From Gammaproteobacteria bacterium (lineage in GTDB: Bacteria > Pseudomonadota > Gammaproteobacteria > Steroidobacterales > Steroidobacteraceae), in assembly GCA_947469285.1 (NCBI GenBank), contig CANIOW010000001.1, positions 186,001 through 250,000 of the forward strand: a DNA stretch of 64,000 bases, read 5' to 3'. A program made the position numbers and the translations under genes. The notes beneath the pieces were generated by a model. It made no database searches, was not told the origin of the DNA, and saw only the letters and a program-made list of their open reading frames with translations. Of the stretch, positions 25,522 to 38,228 are shown in pieces. Position 1 is the first letter of the stretch. Each line of letters opens with the position of its first letter.

Positions 25522-28500
25522 ATGCTGCTTAAGACCGGCGCCACTGCGCTCTCCCGGTTCCGCCTTGAGAAACTCCGCGAACGCTTGCAGGCGCGGGTTT
25601 CAGCCGTGGTGGCCGTGGAAGCGCGGTTCATTCATCTGGCGGATCTGACCGGCCCGCTGACGACGGCGGATGAAGCGGTGCTGGACCGGCTGCTCACCTA
25701 CGGACCGCGCGAAGCGGCGGCCACGGCCGCAGTGGCGGCGCACTCCGTGGCCTTGTGGGTGGTGCCACGCTTTGGCACCCTCTCGCCGTGGGCGAGCAAG
25801 GCCACCGACATCGTGCGGGGCTGCGGTCTGTCGCAGGTGCGCCGGATTGAACGCGGCGTGCGCTACACCCTGCTGGCATCGCAGGCACTGTCCGAGGGGG
25901 AGCTGGAACAGCTCACCGCACTGCTGCACGACCGCATGACCGAGACGGTGCTGACCGACCCGGCAGCCGCGGCGGGACTGTTCCGCCAGACGGCGCCGCG
26001 TGAACTGGCAACCGTGCCGGTGTTGGCGGAGGGCCGTGCCGCGCTGGTGGCCGCCAATTCGCGTCTGGGGCTGGCGCTGGCCGACGACGAACTGGACTAC
26101 CTGCTGGCGGCTTACGCGCAGCTGGCGCGCGACCCGCATGATGTGGAGCTGATGATGTTCGCGCAGGCGAACAGCGAGCACTGTCGCCACAAGATCTTCA
26201 ATGCCGATTGGACCGTGGATGGCGTGGCGCAGCCGAAGTCGCTGTTTGGCATGATTCGCAACACCTATGCGCACAGCCCGGACGGCGTGCTGTCTGCTTA
26301 CCGCGATAACGCAGCGGTGATGGCCGGCACCACGGCGGAGCGCTTCTGGCCGGACCCGGCGACGCGCGGCTACGGCTTTCATGTCGAGCCCATCGACATC
26401 CTGATGAAAGTCGAGACGCACAATCATCCAACCGCCATTTCGCCGTTCCCTGGGGCTTCTACCGGCAGTGGTGGTGAGATTCGCGATGAAGGGGCCACGG
26501 GTCGTGGCGCCAAGCCGAAAGCCGGCCTGACGGGTTTTTCCGTGTCGAACCTGCGCATTCCGGGTTTTGAACAGCCGTGGGAAACGGCGGCTTCGAGTCC
26601 CTCCCGCATTGCCTCAGCGTTGGAGATCATGACGGAGGGCCCGTTGGGCGCTGCTGCCTTCAACAACGAATTTGGCCGCCCCGGCATTCTCGGTTACTTC
26701 CGGACCTACGAGCTCGCGGTACCCGGCGACCCCGCGGGCGTCACCCGCGGTTACCACAAGCCCATCATGCTGGCCGGTGGTCTGGGTAACGTGCGTCGCG
26801 CTGACGTGAACAAAAGCGACGTGCCGCCCGGTGCGGCGCTGATCGTGCTGGGCGGACCGGCCATGCTCATTGGGCTGGGCGGTGGTGCGGCTTCCTCGGT
26901 CAACAGTGGCGCGAGCAGCGCGGCTCTCGACTTCGCTTCCGTGCAGCGTGGCAACCCAGAGATGCAGCGTCGCGCGCAGGAAGTCATCGACGCCTGCTGG
27001 GCGTTAGGGGCGGCGAATCCGATTCTGCTCATTCACGACGTGGGTGCTGGGGGTTTGTCGAACGCGGTTCCCGAAGCGGTGGCGCACAGTGACCGTGGTG
27101 GCCACATTGACCTGCGCGCGGTGCCCAACGACGAGCCGGGCATGTCGCCGCTGGAGCTGTGGTGCAACGAATCGCAAGAGCGCTACGTGGTGGTGTTGCC
27201 GCCGGAGCGTGTGCCGGAATTCGCCGCCTTATGCGAACGCGAACGCTGCCCGTTTGCGGTCATTGGGCAACTCACGGCGGATGGCGTGCTCCGGGTAGAC
27301 GACCCGCATTTTGGAACCCGTCCGGTAGACATGCCGATCGATGTGTTGCTGGGCAAGCCACCAAAAATGTCGCGTCGTGCGGAGCGCGTGCAGCGCCAGT
27401 CACCACCGGTGGCAACGGCGGGTATCGATGTGCGCGAGGCCTTGTATCGCCTGCTGCATCTACCAACCATTGCGGACAAAAGCTTTCTGATCACCATTGG
27501 CGACCGCAGCGTGGGCGGGCTGATCCATCGCGACCCGTTGGTGGGCCCGTGGCAGGTGCCGGTGGCGGACGTGGCAGTCACGGCTGCTGGCTTTCGCACG
27601 ACCGCCGGCGAGGCGATGTCCATGGGTGAACGCGCGCCACTGGCGTTGCTGTCTGGCCCGGCTTCGGCGCGCATGGCGGTGGCCGAAGCGTTGACCAACC
27701 TGGTGGCCGCCGATGTGCGCGCCATTGGCGAGGTGAAGTTGTCGGCTAACTGGATGGCGGCCTGCGGCGATTTGGCAGAAGACGCTACTTTGTTCGACGC
27801 GGTGTATGCCGTGGGCGAAGAGCTCTGCCCGGTGCTCGGCATTGCCATTCCGGTTGGCAAAGATTCGCTGTCCATGCGCACGCGCTGGAGTGAGTTGGGG
27901 GCCGATGGTCTGTCGGCGGAGAAGGCCGTATGGTCGCCGGTGTCGCTGGTGGTGACCGCGTTTGCGCCAGTGGGCGATGTGCGCCGTACGCTCACGCCGT
28001 GCATTGCCGCTGCCGCCGGCGCCACGCAGCTGTTTCTGCTGGACCTGGGGGCCGGCCGGCAGCGCCTTGGCGGTTCTTGCCTCGCGCAGGTCTATGGTCA
28101 GTTGGGCGACGTGCCGCCGGACCTTGACGAGGCGCTACTGCTGCAACGCTTCTTCGGCGCCGTGCGGGCTGCGGTAGAGGCAGAGCTGGTCGTGGCTTAT
28201 CACGATCGCTCCGACGGGGGTCTGGCGGTGACGCTGGTGGAGATGGCCTTCGCCTCTCGCTGCTCGTTGGAGATCGACCTCGCACCTTTGCCGTCGATGC
28301 CAGGGGCGGTGTCGCCAAGTGCTGCAGAGCGCAACGCGCAGGCGGTGGCAACCTTGTTCAACGAAGAGCTGGGAGCGGTGTGCGCGGTGCGTGCGGCTGA
28401 CAGCGCCGCCTTTGTGGCCTTGATGACGCAGCATGGGCTGGGTGGCGTGGTGCATGCCATTGGCACAGCGGTGCAGGGCGGCGATGCCGTCGTGGTGCGG

Positions 28501-29487
28501 CAGGATGCCGCGGTGCTGCTCGACGAATCGCGTACTGCATTGCATCGTGCCTGGTCTTCCACCAGTCACCAGATCCAACGTCTGCGCGACGACCCGGCTT
28601 GTGCCGATGAAGCGTTTGCGGCACTGCTCGACACGGCGGACCCCGGCCTGTTCCAGCGTCTGCCCTACGACCCGGCGGATGATATTGCCGCGCCGTTCAT
28701 TCATTCAGGCGCCCGCCCGCGGGTGGCTATCCTGCGCGAGCAGGGGGTGAACAGTCAGATGGAAATGGCGGCAGCCTTCCATCGTGCCGGCTTTGAGCCG
28801 GTCGATGTGCACATGTCCGAACTGCTGGCAGGAACGGTGCAGCTCAGTGGCTTCGCCGGACTGGCCGCCTGCGGTGGCTTCTCTTACGGTGACGTGCTGG
28901 GTGCCGGTGAGGGCTGGGCCAAGTCGATTCTGTTCCATGCGCGAACACGCGATGCGTTTAGCGCGCACTTCGCGCGGACGGATGCGTTTACGCTGGGCAT
29001 CTGTAATGGCTGCCAAATGGTTTCGGCACTACGGGAGCTGATCCCCGGCACCGAATTATGGCCGCGTTTCGTGCGCAACCGTTCGGAGCAGTTCGAAGGC
29101 CGTACGGCGCTCGTCGAAGTGCTGCCCACGCCGTCGCTGTTCCTGCAGGGGATGGCGGGGGCGGTCATGCCCATCGCCGTGGCGCACGGGGAAGGCCGCG
29201 CCGAGTTCGTCGAGGCGGCAGGCGCTGAGCGTTTGCTCGGCGCTGGTTTGGTGGGTCTGCGCTGGGTGGACCACCACGGGCAGCCCACACAGCGCTATCC
29301 GCTCAACCCCAATGGCTCGCCGCTGGGCATTGCCGGCGTGGCCAGCGACGACGGTCGCGTCACCCTCATCATGCCCCACCCCGAGCGCGTACACCGCAGC
29401 GTGCAGTACTCCTGGCGCCCGCCGGGGCTTGGCGAGGACTCCGGCTGGATGCGCCTGTTCCGCAATGCACGCAAGGCCCTGGGCTAG
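25522..29487 (+). CDS. purL: Phosphoribosylformylglycinamidine synthase
   Basis: Catalyses the fourth step of purine synthesis (FGAR to FGAM, using glutamine and ATP). This is the long single-chain form: 1321 residues against about 1295 in E. coli. Order: PurS-like N-terminal domain (1-150), linker with [10 protein letters not shown], two AIRS/synthetase halves ([17 protein letters not shown] and later VGKDSLSM), and a class I glutamine amidotransferase domain from about 1070. The catalytic Cys1161 is in GICNGCQM and His/Glu in PHPERVHR. Coupled to the DUF1820 gene upstream and convergent with ettA. Confidence 0.98.
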   Translation: MLLKTGATALSRFRLEKLRERLQARVSAVVAVEARFIHLADLTGPLTTADEAVLDRLLTYGPREAAATAAVAAHSVALWVVPRFGTLSPWASKATDIVRGCGLSQVRRIERGVRYTLLASQALSEGELEQLTALLHDRMTETVLTDPAAAAGLFRQTAPRELATVPVLAEGRAALVAANSRLGLALADDELDYLLAAYAQLARDPHDVELMMFAQANSEHCRHKIFNADWTVDGVAQPKSLFGMIRNTYAHSPDGVLSAYRDNAAVMAGTTAERFWPDPATRGYGFHVEPIDILMKVETHNHPTAISPFPGASTGSGGEIRDEGATGRGAKPKAGLTGFSVSNLRIPGFEQPWETAASSPSRIASALEIMTEGPLGAAAFNNEFGRPGILGYFRTYELAVPGDPAGVTRGYHKPIMLAGGLGNVRRADVNKSDVPPGAALIVLGGPAMLIGLGGGAASSVNSGASSAALDFASVQRGNPEMQRRAQEVIDACWALGAANPILLIHDVGAGGLSNAVPEAVAHSDRGGHIDLRAVPNDEPGMSPLELWCNESQERYVVVLPPERVPEFAALCERERCPFAVIGQLTADGVLRVDDPHFGTRPVDMPIDVLLGKPPKMSRRAERVQRQSPPVATAGIDVREALYRLLHLPTIADKSFLITIGDRSVGGLIHRDPLVGPWQVPVADVAVTAAGFRTTAGEAMSMGERAPLALLSGPASARMAVAEALTNLVAADVRAIGEVKLSANWMAACGDLAEDATLFDAVYAVGEELCPVLGIAIPVGKDSLSMRTRWSELGADGLSAEKAVWSPVSLVVTAFAPVGDVRRTLTPCIAAAAGATQLFLLDLGAGRQRLGGSCLAQVYGQLGDVPPDLDEALLLQRFFGAVRAAVEAELVVAYHDRSDGGLAVTLVEMAFASRCSLEIDLAPLPSMPGAVSPSAAERNAQAVATLFNEELGAVCAVRAADSAAFVALMTQHGLGGVVHAIGTAVQGGDAVVVRQDAAVLLDESRTALHRAWSSTSHQIQRLRDDPACADEAFAALLDTADPGLFQRLPYDPADDIAAPFIHSGARPRVAILREQGVNSQMEMAAAFHRAGFEPVDVHMSELLAGTVQLSGFAGLAACGGFSYGDVLGAGEGWAKSILFHARTRDAFSAHFARTDAFTLGICNGCQMVSALRELIPGTELWPRFVRNRSEQFEGRTALVEVLPTPSLFLQGMAGAVMPIAVAHGEGRAEFVEAAGAERLLGAGLVGLRWVDHHGQPTQRYPLNPNGSPLGIAGVASDDGRVTLIMPHPERVHRSVQYSWRPPGLGEDSGWMRLFRNARKALG

Positions 29488-29510
29488 CCAGTCGCGGCAA
29501 CGGGTTGCCG

Positions 29511-29534
29511 GTAGGAGCGAGCTTGCTCGCGACC
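29511..29534. repeat. REP-like palindrome between purL and ettA
   Basis: GTAGGAGC followed by the stem GCGAGC (29517-29522), a TT loop and GCTCGC (29525-29530). This matches the common Pseudomonas REP core (GTAGGAGCGAGCTTGCTCGC). It lies between two convergent genes and may also act as a bidirectional terminator or transcript end. A sister copy of the palindrome is at 40590-40607. Confidence 0.7.
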
Positions 29535-29546
29535 TTGCGACTGGCG

Positions 29547-31214
<1,668 letters not shown>

Positions 31215-31324
31215 GAGAATCCTGCAATAAGCTTGAATGGAGGCGGCTAGCCGTGAATTATCGGGCAAACCGGCGTCTTCTGCACGGCTGCGCAGGGCCG
31301 CTGTGACCTGTTAGGCTCCGAACC

Positions 31325-32269
31325 ATGGCAAATACCGCTCTGGTGACCAGTGAAGCGCTCGCCCGCTATGGCTTTCCCAATGGCCATCCGTGGGGGCCAG
31401 ACCGGCAGTCGGCGTTTCTACGCGAGTTCGAACACAGCGTCGCGCTGGACCGGGTCATTCGCCTGGCACCCCGTGAAGCGAGCCGCGAAGAACTGGAGTT
31501 GTTCCACACCCCGGCGCATATCGACTTTGTCGTCGCTTGCTCCGACGGCTTTGAGGGCTTTTTGGACGAGAGCGACACCCCGGCTTTTCGCGGCGTGCAC
31601 ACCGCTGCCGCGACGGTCGTCGGGGCAACGCTGGAGGCGTGTGCTGCGGTCATGGAAGGTCGGGTCAGGCATGCGTTTGTGCCCATCGCCGGCTTGCACC
31701 ATGCCACTCGGCAGAAGGCCGCCGGGTTTTGCGTCTACAACGATCTGGGCGTGGCGGTGGAGTGGCTACGCCGCTACCACGGGCTGCGGCGCATTGCGTA
31801 TGTGGATATTGACGCGCACCACGGCGATGGCATGTTCTACAGCTTCGAGGACGACCCGGAGCTTATCTTCGCTGATCTTCACGAGGATGCCTCTACCCTC
31901 TATCCGCACACGGGTCGGGCGGAGGAAACGGGCACGGGCGTAGCCGCTGGCACCAAGCTGAACCTGCCCCTGGCGGCTGGGGATGGCGATGCGGCTTTTC
32001 ATGCGGCCTGGGTGCAGGTGGAGGCGCACCTGGCGGCTTACCCGCCGGAGTTCATTCTGCTGCAGGCCGGGGCGGATAGCCTTGGCGGCGACCCCATCAC
32101 CCATTTGGCGCTGACCGAGGAGGCCCATGCCTACGCGGCCGCCCGCTTGTGTGTGCTGGCAGAACAGTACTGCGGCGGTCGGCTGGTCGGAACCGGCGGC
32201 GGTGGCTACAACCGCCACAACCTCGGGCGCGCCTGGACGCGGGTGGTTGAGGCCATGGTAGCTACCTGA
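31325..32269 (+). CDS. Histone deacetylase-family (AcuC/class II-like) deacetylase
   Basis: A 314-residue arginase/deacetylase-fold zinc hydrolase. The active site is clear: AGLHHAT (tandem His), YVDIDAHHGDGMFYS (zinc Asp and His), LQAGADSLGGDP (zinc Asp) and GGGGYN in place of the catalytic Tyr loop. Bacterial relatives deacetylate acetyl-lysine proteins, acetoin-related enzymes (AcuC) or acetylpolyamines. There is no signal peptide, so it is cytoplasmic. It stands alone between ettA and glyA; the substrate is unknown. Confidence 0.88.
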   Translation: MANTALVTSEALARYGFPNGHPWGPDRQSAFLREFEHSVALDRVIRLAPREASREELELFHTPAHIDFVVACSDGFEGFLDESDTPAFRGVHTAAATVVGATLEACAAVMEGRVRHAFVPIAGLHHATRQKAAGFCVYNDLGVAVEWLRRYHGLRRIAYVDIDAHHGDGMFYSFEDDPELIFADLHEDASTLYPHTGRAEETGTGVAAGTKLNLPLAAGDGDAAFHAAWVQVEAHLAAYPPEFILLQAGADSLGGDPITHLALTEEAHAYAAARLCVLAEQYCGGRLVGTGGGGYNRHNLGRAWTRVVEAMVAT

Positions 32270-32352
32270 ACGTCGCTTTTGGTGCGGTCCCGGGCGACGC
32301 ACTGGGGTAAAATCACCGTCTCTGTTTCGATCGCGCTGGAGCGCCTGCCCCC

Positions 32353-33627
32353 ATGTTCGATGCCCGCATGACCATCGCTGGATTCGACCCCACGCTTGCT
32401 GCCGCCATGGCGGCAGAGCGGGCGCGTCAAGAACACCACATCGAACTCATCGCCTCGGAGAACTACGCCAGTCCGCGCGTGCTGGAAGCGCAGGGCAGTG
32501 TGCTGACCAACAAATACGCCGAAGGCTACCCGGGCAAACGCTACTACGGTGGTTGCGAGCACGTGGATGTGGCGGAGGCGTTGGCCATCGAACGCGCTAA
32601 GCAACTGTTTGGCGCCACCTTCGCCAATGTGCAGCCACATTCCGGTTCGCAGGCCAATGCCGCGGTGTATCTGGCGCTGCTGCAGCCGGGGGACACCATC
32701 TTGGGCATGAGCCTCGATCATGGCGGCCATCTCACCCATGGCGCCAAGGTGAATTTTTCCGGCAAGTTGTTCAACGCCGTGCAATACGGGCTGACGCCGG
32801 ACGGCAACAGCATTGACTACGCACAGGTGGAGCGGCTGGCCCACGAACACCGTCCAAAATTGATTATCGCCGGCTTTTCGGCGTATTCGCGCGTGGTTGA
32901 CTGGGCGTTCTTCCGTCGCGTAGCCGATGCTGTCGGGGCCTATTTTTGGGTCGACATGGCCCACGTAGCTGGCCTGGTGGCGGTAGGCCTTTACCCCAAC
33001 CCACTGCCGTTCGCGGATGTGGTCACCACCACCACGCACAAGACGCTGCGCGGTCCGCGCGGTGGACTGATCCTCTCGTGCAAGGGTGAGGAGCTCACCA
33101 AGAAGTTCAATTCGCTGGTGTTCCCCGGCACACAAGGGGGACCGCTCATGCATGTCATTGCCGCCAAGGCAGTGGCCTTCCTCGAGGCGCTACAACCAGA
33201 ATTCGCCCTCTACCAACAACAGGTGCTGCTGAATGCACGCACCATGGCCGCAGCGCTGCAGGCGCGTGGTTACGGCGTGGTCTCGGGTGGTACGGACAAC
33301 CATCTGTTCTTGTTGGACCTCTCGCCAAAGGGTGTGACCGGCAAAGACGCCGACGCGGCGTTGGGCCGTGCCAATATCACGGTGAACAAGAACGCGGTGC
33401 CGAACGACCCGCGTCCCCCCATGGTCACTTCGGGGTTACGGATTGGGACGCCCGCCATCACCACGCGCGGCTTTGGCGTGGCGGAATGTGAACAAGTGGT
33501 GACCTGGATCGCCGATGTGGTCGATTCACTCGCTACCCACGGTACCACCGGCGACCCCGCGGTCATTGCCCGTGTGCAGGCGGAGGTGGTTGCGTTGTGC
33601 AATCGCTTCCCTGTCTACGGCGCCTGA
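32353..33627 (+). CDS. glyA: Serine hydroxymethyltransferase
   Basis: A PLP enzyme that interconverts serine and glycine and supplies one-carbon units. The 424-residue protein has [12 protein letters not shown], the [11 protein letters not shown] block, and the PLP lysine in [13 protein letters not shown]. It is followed by nrdR after 30 bases, the common gammaproteobacterial order. The first ATG at 32353 gives a short lead (MFDARM) typical of the family. Confidence 0.98.
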   Translation: MFDARMTIAGFDPTLAAAMAAERARQEHHIELIASENYASPRVLEAQGSVLTNKYAEGYPGKRYYGGCEHVDVAEALAIERAKQLFGATFANVQPHSGSQANAAVYLALLQPGDTILGMSLDHGGHLTHGAKVNFSGKLFNAVQYGLTPDGNSIDYAQVERLAHEHRPKLIIAGFSAYSRVVDWAFFRRVADAVGAYFWVDMAHVAGLVAVGLYPNPLPFADVVTTTTHKTLRGPRGGLILSCKGEELTKKFNSLVFPGTQGGPLMHVIAAKAVAFLEALQPEFALYQQQVLLNARTMAAALQARGYGVVSGGTDNHLFLLDLSPKGVTGKDADAALGRANITVNKNAVPNDPRPPMVTSGLRIGTPAITTRGFGVAECEQVVTWIADVVDSLATHGTTGDPAVIARVQAEVVALCNRFPVYGA

Positions 33628-33657
33628 CGGTCGCGCGTTGCAGATCGGGCGCGTCTG

Positions 33658-34167
33658 ATGCACTGCCCGTTCTGTAATCACGAGGAAACCAAGGTGACGG
33701 ACTCGCGGCTGGCCGGCGAAGGCCGGCAGGTGCGCCGTCGCCGTGAATGCCTGCGCTGCGGCGAGCGTTACACCACCTTTGAAACCGCCGAGCTGGTGCT
33801 GCCGCAGGTGGTCAAGCGCGACGGCAGTCGCGTGCCCTTCGACGAGAAAAAAATGCGCGGCGGCATGCTGCGGTCGCTGGAGAAGCGTCCCGTCGGGCCC
33901 GATGCGCTTGACGCTGCGGTGGAACGCATCACGCACCGCTTGCGCGGACTGGGTGAGCGGGAAGTGCCGGCGCGGTTGCTGGGCGAATATGTCATGGACG
34001 AGTTGCATCATCTGGATGAAGTGGCTTACGTGCGTTTCGCTTCGGTCTACCGCAGCTTTCAGGACGTGGAGGCCTTCCGGGATGAAATCGAGCGGCTGCG
34101 GGTGCGCACCGGTGCCGATGTCGCTACCGGCCAGTTGCCGCTCATTACGCCGGTTTCACGCAAGTGA
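33658..34167 (+). CDS. nrdR: Transcriptional repressor NrdR
   Basis: Represses ribonucleotide reductase genes when dATP is high. The 169-residue protein has an N-terminal zinc ribbon (CPFC at 3-6 and [12 protein letters not shown] at about 31-42) and an ATP-cone domain ([15 protein letters not shown] onward). Its stop overlaps the ribD GTG start (GTGA), so it heads the riboflavin/nusB/thiL operon. Confidence 0.97.
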   Translation: MHCPFCNHEETKVTDSRLAGEGRQVRRRRECLRCGERYTTFETAELVLPQVVKRDGSRVPFDEKKMRGGMLRSLEKRPVGPDALDAAVERITHRLRGLGEREVPARLLGEYVMDELHHLDEVAYVRFASVYRSFQDVEAFRDEIERLRVRTGADVATGQLPLITPVSRK

Positions 34168-35369
34168 CGCCTTCCAGCTCTGGCGCAGTGGAGGCCGTCG
34201 TGGATGAGACAGTCGCGGGCCTCGAGGCCGGATGGATGCGCGAGGCCCTGCGGTTGGCGGCCGAGGGCCGCTGTTCCACCGCGCCGAACCCGCGGGTGGG
34301 GTGTGTGTTGGTCCGGAACGGTCTGGTGGTCGGTCGGGGGTTTCATGCCCGTGCCGGCGAGCCCCATGCCGAAGTATTGGCGCTGCGCGAAGCAGGTGCA
34401 TCCGCGCGCGGCGCCACCGCGTATGTGACGCTGGAGCCGTGCAGCCATCACGGCCGCACGCCGCCTTGCGCCGCGGCGCTGGTGGCGGCAGGGGTGGCGC
34501 GGGTGGTGTATGCCGTGGGCGACCCCAACCCGCAGGTGGATGGACGCGGCGCAGCCTGGTTGTGCGCTGCTGGCATCGAGGTCTTGGCGGGTGTTGAAGC
34601 GGCCGCGGCCACGGAACTCAATCGCGGCTTTTTGCGGCGTGTGGCGGGTGGTCGGCCCTGGGTACGGGCCAAGGTAGCCGCCAGCCTTGATGGCCGCACG
34701 GCTCTCGCCGATGGCACCTCGCAGTGGATTACCGGCCCGGCGGCTCGTGCCGACGTGCAACGGCTGCGTGCGGAAGCCTGCGTGGTGGTGACCGGGATCG
34801 GCACGGCGCTGGCGGATGACCCGCAGCTGACGGTGCGCGACCCGCGGTGGTTGGCAGCGCTGCGCGGTCGACCGGTGCGGCGGGCCGTGGTGGACCCAGC
34901 AGGCCGACTGCCCGCTGGGGCCCGGTTGCGTGACGGTGCGGCGCCGACCTGGTGGCTGGTGGGGGAGCGCGCGCCAGCCGTCGATGCGGTTCCCGCTGCC
35001 GGCGCGAGCGCGCGGGCTGTGGCCAGCAGTGGCCAGACCGCGAACCCGTGCGTGCCGCTCGAGCGGCGGGTGGTGGCCGGCGCGGGCCGCCCAACCCCCG
35101 AGGCCGTGTTGGCGCTACTCGCTGCCGCCGGCATGAACGAGGTGCTGCTGGAGGCCGGTGCCACCCTCACCGGGGCCTGGCTCGAGGCGGGCGTGGTGGA
35201 CGAACTGGTGGTCTACTACGCGCCGCGGGTGCTGGGTGATGCCGCCAGGCCGCTGGCGCACAGTGCCCCGACGCCGGGGGGGCTCAGCCTGCCCCCGGTC
35301 TGGCAGCTGGCAGAGGCGGTGGCGGTCGGCGCCGATCTGCGGGTCACTTGGCGACGTGTAACCGCTTGA
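34164..35369 (+). CDS. ribD: Bifunctional diaminohydroxyphosphoribosylaminopyrimidine deaminase/reductase
   Basis: Performs the second and third steps of riboflavin synthesis. Residues about 24-150 form the deaminase with PHAEVLAL and the zinc motif [21 protein letters not shown] lies before them. Residues about 165-395 form the NADPH reductase ([44 protein letters not shown]). GTG at 34164 is taken because it overlaps the nrdR stop; a later GTG at 34201 is an alternative and would remove 12 poorly conserved residues. Confidence 0.95.
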   Translation: MTPSSSGAVEAVVDETVAGLEAGWMREALRLAAEGRCSTAPNPRVGCVLVRNGLVVGRGFHARAGEPHAEVLALREAGASARGATAYVTLEPCSHHGRTPPCAAALVAAGVARVVYAVGDPNPQVDGRGAAWLCAAGIEVLAGVEAAAATELNRGFLRRVAGGRPWVRAKVAASLDGRTALADGTSQWITGPAARADVQRLRAEACVVVTGIGTALADDPQLTVRDPRWLAALRGRPVRRAVVDPAGRLPAGARLRDGAAPTWWLVGERAPAVDAVPAAGASARAVASSGQTANPCVPLERRVVAGAGRPTPEAVLALLAAAGMNEVLLEAGATLTGAWLEAGVVDELVVYYAPRVLGDAARPLAHSAPTPGGLSLPPVWQLAEAVAVGADLRVTWRRVTA

Positions 35370-35414
35370 ATTCAATCTCTTATCCGGCGCTGATGCGCCG
35401 TGGGGGCTCGACGG

Positions 35415-36035
35415 ATGTTTACCGGAATCGTGCAGGCGGTGGGCCGAGTGGTGGCGTTGACACCGCGCGGCGGGGACGTTGAGCTTGTGGTGGACACGGC
35501 CGACCTGGGCCTGGCCCAGGCGCAGATTGGCGATAGCATCGCGGTGGCGGGGGCCTGCCTCACCGCCACCCGCTTTGAGGGCCGTTGTTTCGCCGCCGAT
35601 GTCTCCAACGAAACGCTGGCTTGCACCACGCTGGGGCAGTTAGCCGTGGGGAGCCCGGTCAACCTGGAAAAGGCGCTCTGTGCGGGCCAGCCGCTGGGGG
35701 GGCACTACGTCACCGGGCATGTGGACGGGGTCGGCGAGGTGTTGTCCACGGTCGATGATGGCCGCTCTTGGCGGGTCACTTTCCGCGTACCTCCTGCCTT
35801 GGCCCGCTACATCGCCTCCAAGGGGAGTGTCACGGTGGAGGGGGTCAGTTTGACGGTCAATGAGGTCGCGGGGGACACCTTTGGGGTGAATCTGGTGCCC
35901 CATACCCGGGCAGTGACCACCCTCGGTGAGCTGGTGCCGGGCCGCCCCGTCAACCTCGAGGCTGATATCATCGCCCGCTACCTGGAACGACTGGTGGGGG
36001 ACAGGTCCCTGCCACAGCAGGACGGACACCGCTAA
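35415..36035 (+). CDS. ribE: Riboflavin synthase, alpha subunit
   Basis: Dismutates two lumazine molecules to riboflavin. The 206-residue protein begins with MFTGIVQAVG, the universal start of this family, and has two lumazine-binding repeats (about 1-95 and 96-195), each with the GDSIAVAGACLT / GSVTVEGVSLTVNEV pattern. The ATG at 35415 is chosen for MFTGI. No FMN riboswitch-like conserved element was seen in the 45 bases before it. Confidence 0.97.
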   Translation: MFTGIVQAVGRVVALTPRGGDVELVVDTADLGLAQAQIGDSIAVAGACLTATRFEGRCFAADVSNETLACTTLGQLAVGSPVNLEKALCAGQPLGGHYVTGHVDGVGEVLSTVDDGRSWRVTFRVPPALARYIASKGSVTVEGVSLTVNEVAGDTFGVNLVPHTRAVTTLGELVPGRPVNLEADIIARYLERLVGDRSLPQQDGHR

Positions 36036-36036
36036 T

Positions 36037-37191
36037 ATGCCCACGCTCAACTCCATCGCCGAAATTCTGGCCGACCTGCAGGCCGGCAAGATGGTCGTCA
36101 TCATGGATGACGAGGACCGTGAGAATGAAGGCGACCTGCTGATGGCCGCGGAGTGCGTGACTGCGGCCGACATCAACTTTATGGCGCGCTATGGGCGCGG
36201 CCTGATCTGCCTGACGCTGACCCGTGAGCGCTGCCGTGAACTGCGCCTGCCGCTGATGGTGTCCAGTACCGACGGCGAGCAACGTACCAACTTCACGGTG
36301 TCCATTGAAGCCGCTGAAGGGGTGACCACTGGCATCTCGGCCTACGACCGGGCGCTCACCGTGCGCACCGCTATCAAGCCCGAGGCCCGCGCAGAAGATC
36401 TGCGTCAGCCCGGGCATATCTTTCCACTCATGGCCCAGCCGGGTGGTGTGCTGACGCGTGCCGGCCATACCGAGGCCGGGTGTGATTTCGCGCGCCTGGC
36501 AGGTTTTCAGCCGGCCGCGGTCATCGTCGAGATCATGAACGATGACGGCACCATGGCGCGCCGGCCCGATCTGGAAGTGTTTGCCCGCCAACACGGGCTG
36601 AAGATCGGCACCATCGCCGATCTCATTCGCCACCGTCTCGACGTGGAGCCTTCCGTGGAACGGCTCGTCGAGCGGCCCATCACCACCGCCCATGGCGATT
36701 TCCGGTTGGTGGTGTACGAAGACCAGATGCAGCACAACGTGCACTTGGCGCTGGTGAAAGGCGACTTGTCCGGGCCGACACCGCCCTTGGTGCGTGTGCA
36801 CCTACTGGATACGCTGCGCGATATTGTCGGGGCCCAGTTGCAGTTTGGCGGCTGGGAGCTGGACCAGGTGCTGGCGCGAGTGGCCGCCGATGGCAACGGG
36901 GCAGTGGTGTTGCTGCGCGGAGCGGAAACCTCGCGTGATCTGCTCGATGCGGTGGCCAGTCTCTCACCGGCCGGTCGGCGTACGCCCCGCGTGGTTACCA
37001 GCGGCAGCCCCAGTTCGGTGCTGCGTACTTATGGCGTCGGTGCGCGCATCCTGCGCGATCTGGGCGTGACGCGCATGCGGGTGCTGTCGGCACCGAAACA
37101 GATGCATGGGCTTTCGGCCTTTGGCCTGGAAGTCACCGAATATGTCGACAGCGCGCTCTCCCCCCGGGTGCAGCGTATTGGAGAACGTTGA
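36037..37191 (+). CDS. ribBA: 3,4-dihydroxy-2-butanone 4-phosphate synthase with degenerate GTP cyclohydrolase II domain
   Basis: A 384-residue two-domain protein. The N-terminal DHBP synthase (1-205) keeps its acidic metal site DDEDREN (24-30) and HTEAGCD (144-150), so it should make the four-carbon riboflavin precursor. The C-terminal half aligns with GTP cyclohydrolase II, but the zinc-binding triple-Cys motif is replaced: RVHLLDTLRDIVGAQ at 253-267 has no cysteine. The second domain is therefore expected not to hydrolyse GTP, and a separate ribA should exist elsewhere. Start is 2 bases after the ribE stop; the stop overlaps ribH (TGATG). Confidence 0.93.
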   Translation: MPTLNSIAEILADLQAGKMVVIMDDEDRENEGDLLMAAECVTAADINFMARYGRGLICLTLTRERCRELRLPLMVSSTDGEQRTNFTVSIEAAEGVTTGISAYDRALTVRTAIKPEARAEDLRQPGHIFPLMAQPGGVLTRAGHTEAGCDFARLAGFQPAAVIVEIMNDDGTMARRPDLEVFARQHGLKIGTIADLIRHRLDVEPSVERLVERPITTAHGDFRLVVYEDQMQHNVHLALVKGDLSGPTPPLVRVHLLDTLRDIVGAQLQFGGWELDQVLARVAADGNGAVVLLRGAETSRDLLDAVASLSPAGRRTPRVVTSGSPSSVLRTYGVGARILRDLGVTRMRVLSAPKQMHGLSAFGLEVTEYVDSALSPRVQRIGER

Positions 37192-37667
37192 TGGCCAATG
37201 TCAAAGTGATTGAAGGTGAACTGGTGGCGCGCGGACAGCGTTTTGCGCTGGTGGCGGCCCGGTTTAATAGCCTAGTGGTGGATCGCCTCGTGGACGGTGC
37301 AGTGGATGCGCTGGTGCGCCACGGAGTGGCGCTGGCCGACATCGACCTGATCCGCGTCCCCGGCGCCTTTGAACTGCCGCTGGCTTTGCGGCGCGTGGCC
37401 TTGAGCAAACGCTACGACGCCGTGGTAGCGCTGGGAGCGGTCATTAAAGGCGATACCAGTCATTTCGATTTCGTGGCCGGTGAATGTGCCAGCGGTGTGT
37501 CGCGGGCCATGCAGGACAGCGGCGTGCCGGTAGCGTTTGCGGTCCTCACCACCGACACGTTGGAACAGGCGCTCGATCGCGCGGGCGGCAAGGCTGGCAA
37601 CAAGGGCGCAGACTGCGCGCTGGCGGCGTTGGAGATGGCCAACCTGCTCAAACGACTGGAAGGCTGA
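37191..37667 (+). CDS. ribH: 6,7-dimethyl-8-ribityllumazine synthase
   Basis: Condenses the DHBP-derived four-carbon unit with the pyrimidine to lumazine. The 158-residue subunit has the substrate-binding VPGAFELPLA, the GAVIKGDTSHFDFV active-site segment with catalytic His, and PVAFAVLTTDTLEQA. ATG at 37191 overlaps the ribBA stop. It lies in the usual place before nusB. Confidence 0.97.
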   Translation: MANVKVIEGELVARGQRFALVAARFNSLVVDRLVDGAVDALVRHGVALADIDLIRVPGAFELPLALRRVALSKRYDAVVALGAVIKGDTSHFDFVAGECASGVSRAMQDSGVPVAFAVLTTDTLEQALDRAGGKAGNKGADCALAALEMANLLKRLEG

Positions 37668-37674
37668 ACCCGAC

Positions 37675-38199
37675 ATGAGCGACACTCCCGACACTCCCCC
37701 CCCGGCACCGGCACCGGCACCGGCCCCCGCCAGCGGCACTGCGCCGCGTAAGGCTTCGGGCCGCGGCCCGGGTGCGCAGCGGCGCAGCAATGCCCGCAAG
37801 CTGGCCATGCAGGCGCTCTACCAGATGCAGCTGAATCCTCAGCCGTGGCAAGACCTCCACTTGCAGTTCACCAAAGACGAAGAATTTGCGGGTGCCGACC
37901 CGGAGTACTTTCGGGTGCTGCTGAAAGACATTGCCGAATCATACGAGTCACTCGAGGCGTTGCTCTCCAGCCTGTCGCAAATCCCGTTGGTGCAGCTGGA
38001 CCCGGTGGAACACGCCATCTTGCTGGTGTCGTTGTTGGAGCTGCGTGACCGCGCCGAATTGCCGTACCGGGTGGTAATCAATGAGGGCATCGAACTGGCC
38101 AAGCGCTTCGGGGCGACGGACGGCCACAAGTTTGTGAACGGCGTGCTGGACCGTGCCGCCCGCACCCTCCGCCCGCATGAGCAGGGCAGCCGCCGCTAG
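37675..38199 (+). CDS. nusB: Transcription antitermination factor NusB
   Basis: Binds boxA with NusE/S10 and supports rRNA antitermination. The 174-residue protein has the NusB core from about residue 36: RRSNARKLAMQALYQMQL, then DPVEHAILLVSLLELRDR and VVINEGIELAKRFGATDGHKFVNGVLD (split). The first ~35 residues are a Pro/Ala-rich extension not found in E. coli NusB (139 residues), encoded by a C8 run (37696-37703) and tandem GGCACC units. The ATG at 37675 follows ribH by 7 bases. Confidence 0.95.
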   Translation: MSDTPDTPPPAPAPAPAPASGTAPRKASGRGPGAQRRSNARKLAMQALYQMQLNPQPWQDLHLQFTKDEEFAGADPEYFRVLLKDIAESYESLEALLSSLSQIPLVQLDPVEHAILLVSLLELRDRAELPYRVVINEGIELAKRFGATDGHKFVNGVLDRAARTLRPHEQGSRR

Positions 38200-38228
38200 C
38201 GCTGCGGCGGCCAGCGAGGTCCCCTGCC

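Noticed and set aside
32206-33153. Long minus-strand open frame opposite glyA
   Set aside because: It lies wholly antisense to a clear glyA gene and its protein has the His/Arg-rich look of a GC-driven shadow frame.
35370-35414. Possible FMN riboswitch before ribE
   Set aside because: The gap is only 45 bases, too short for the FMN element, and none of its conserved stretches are seen.
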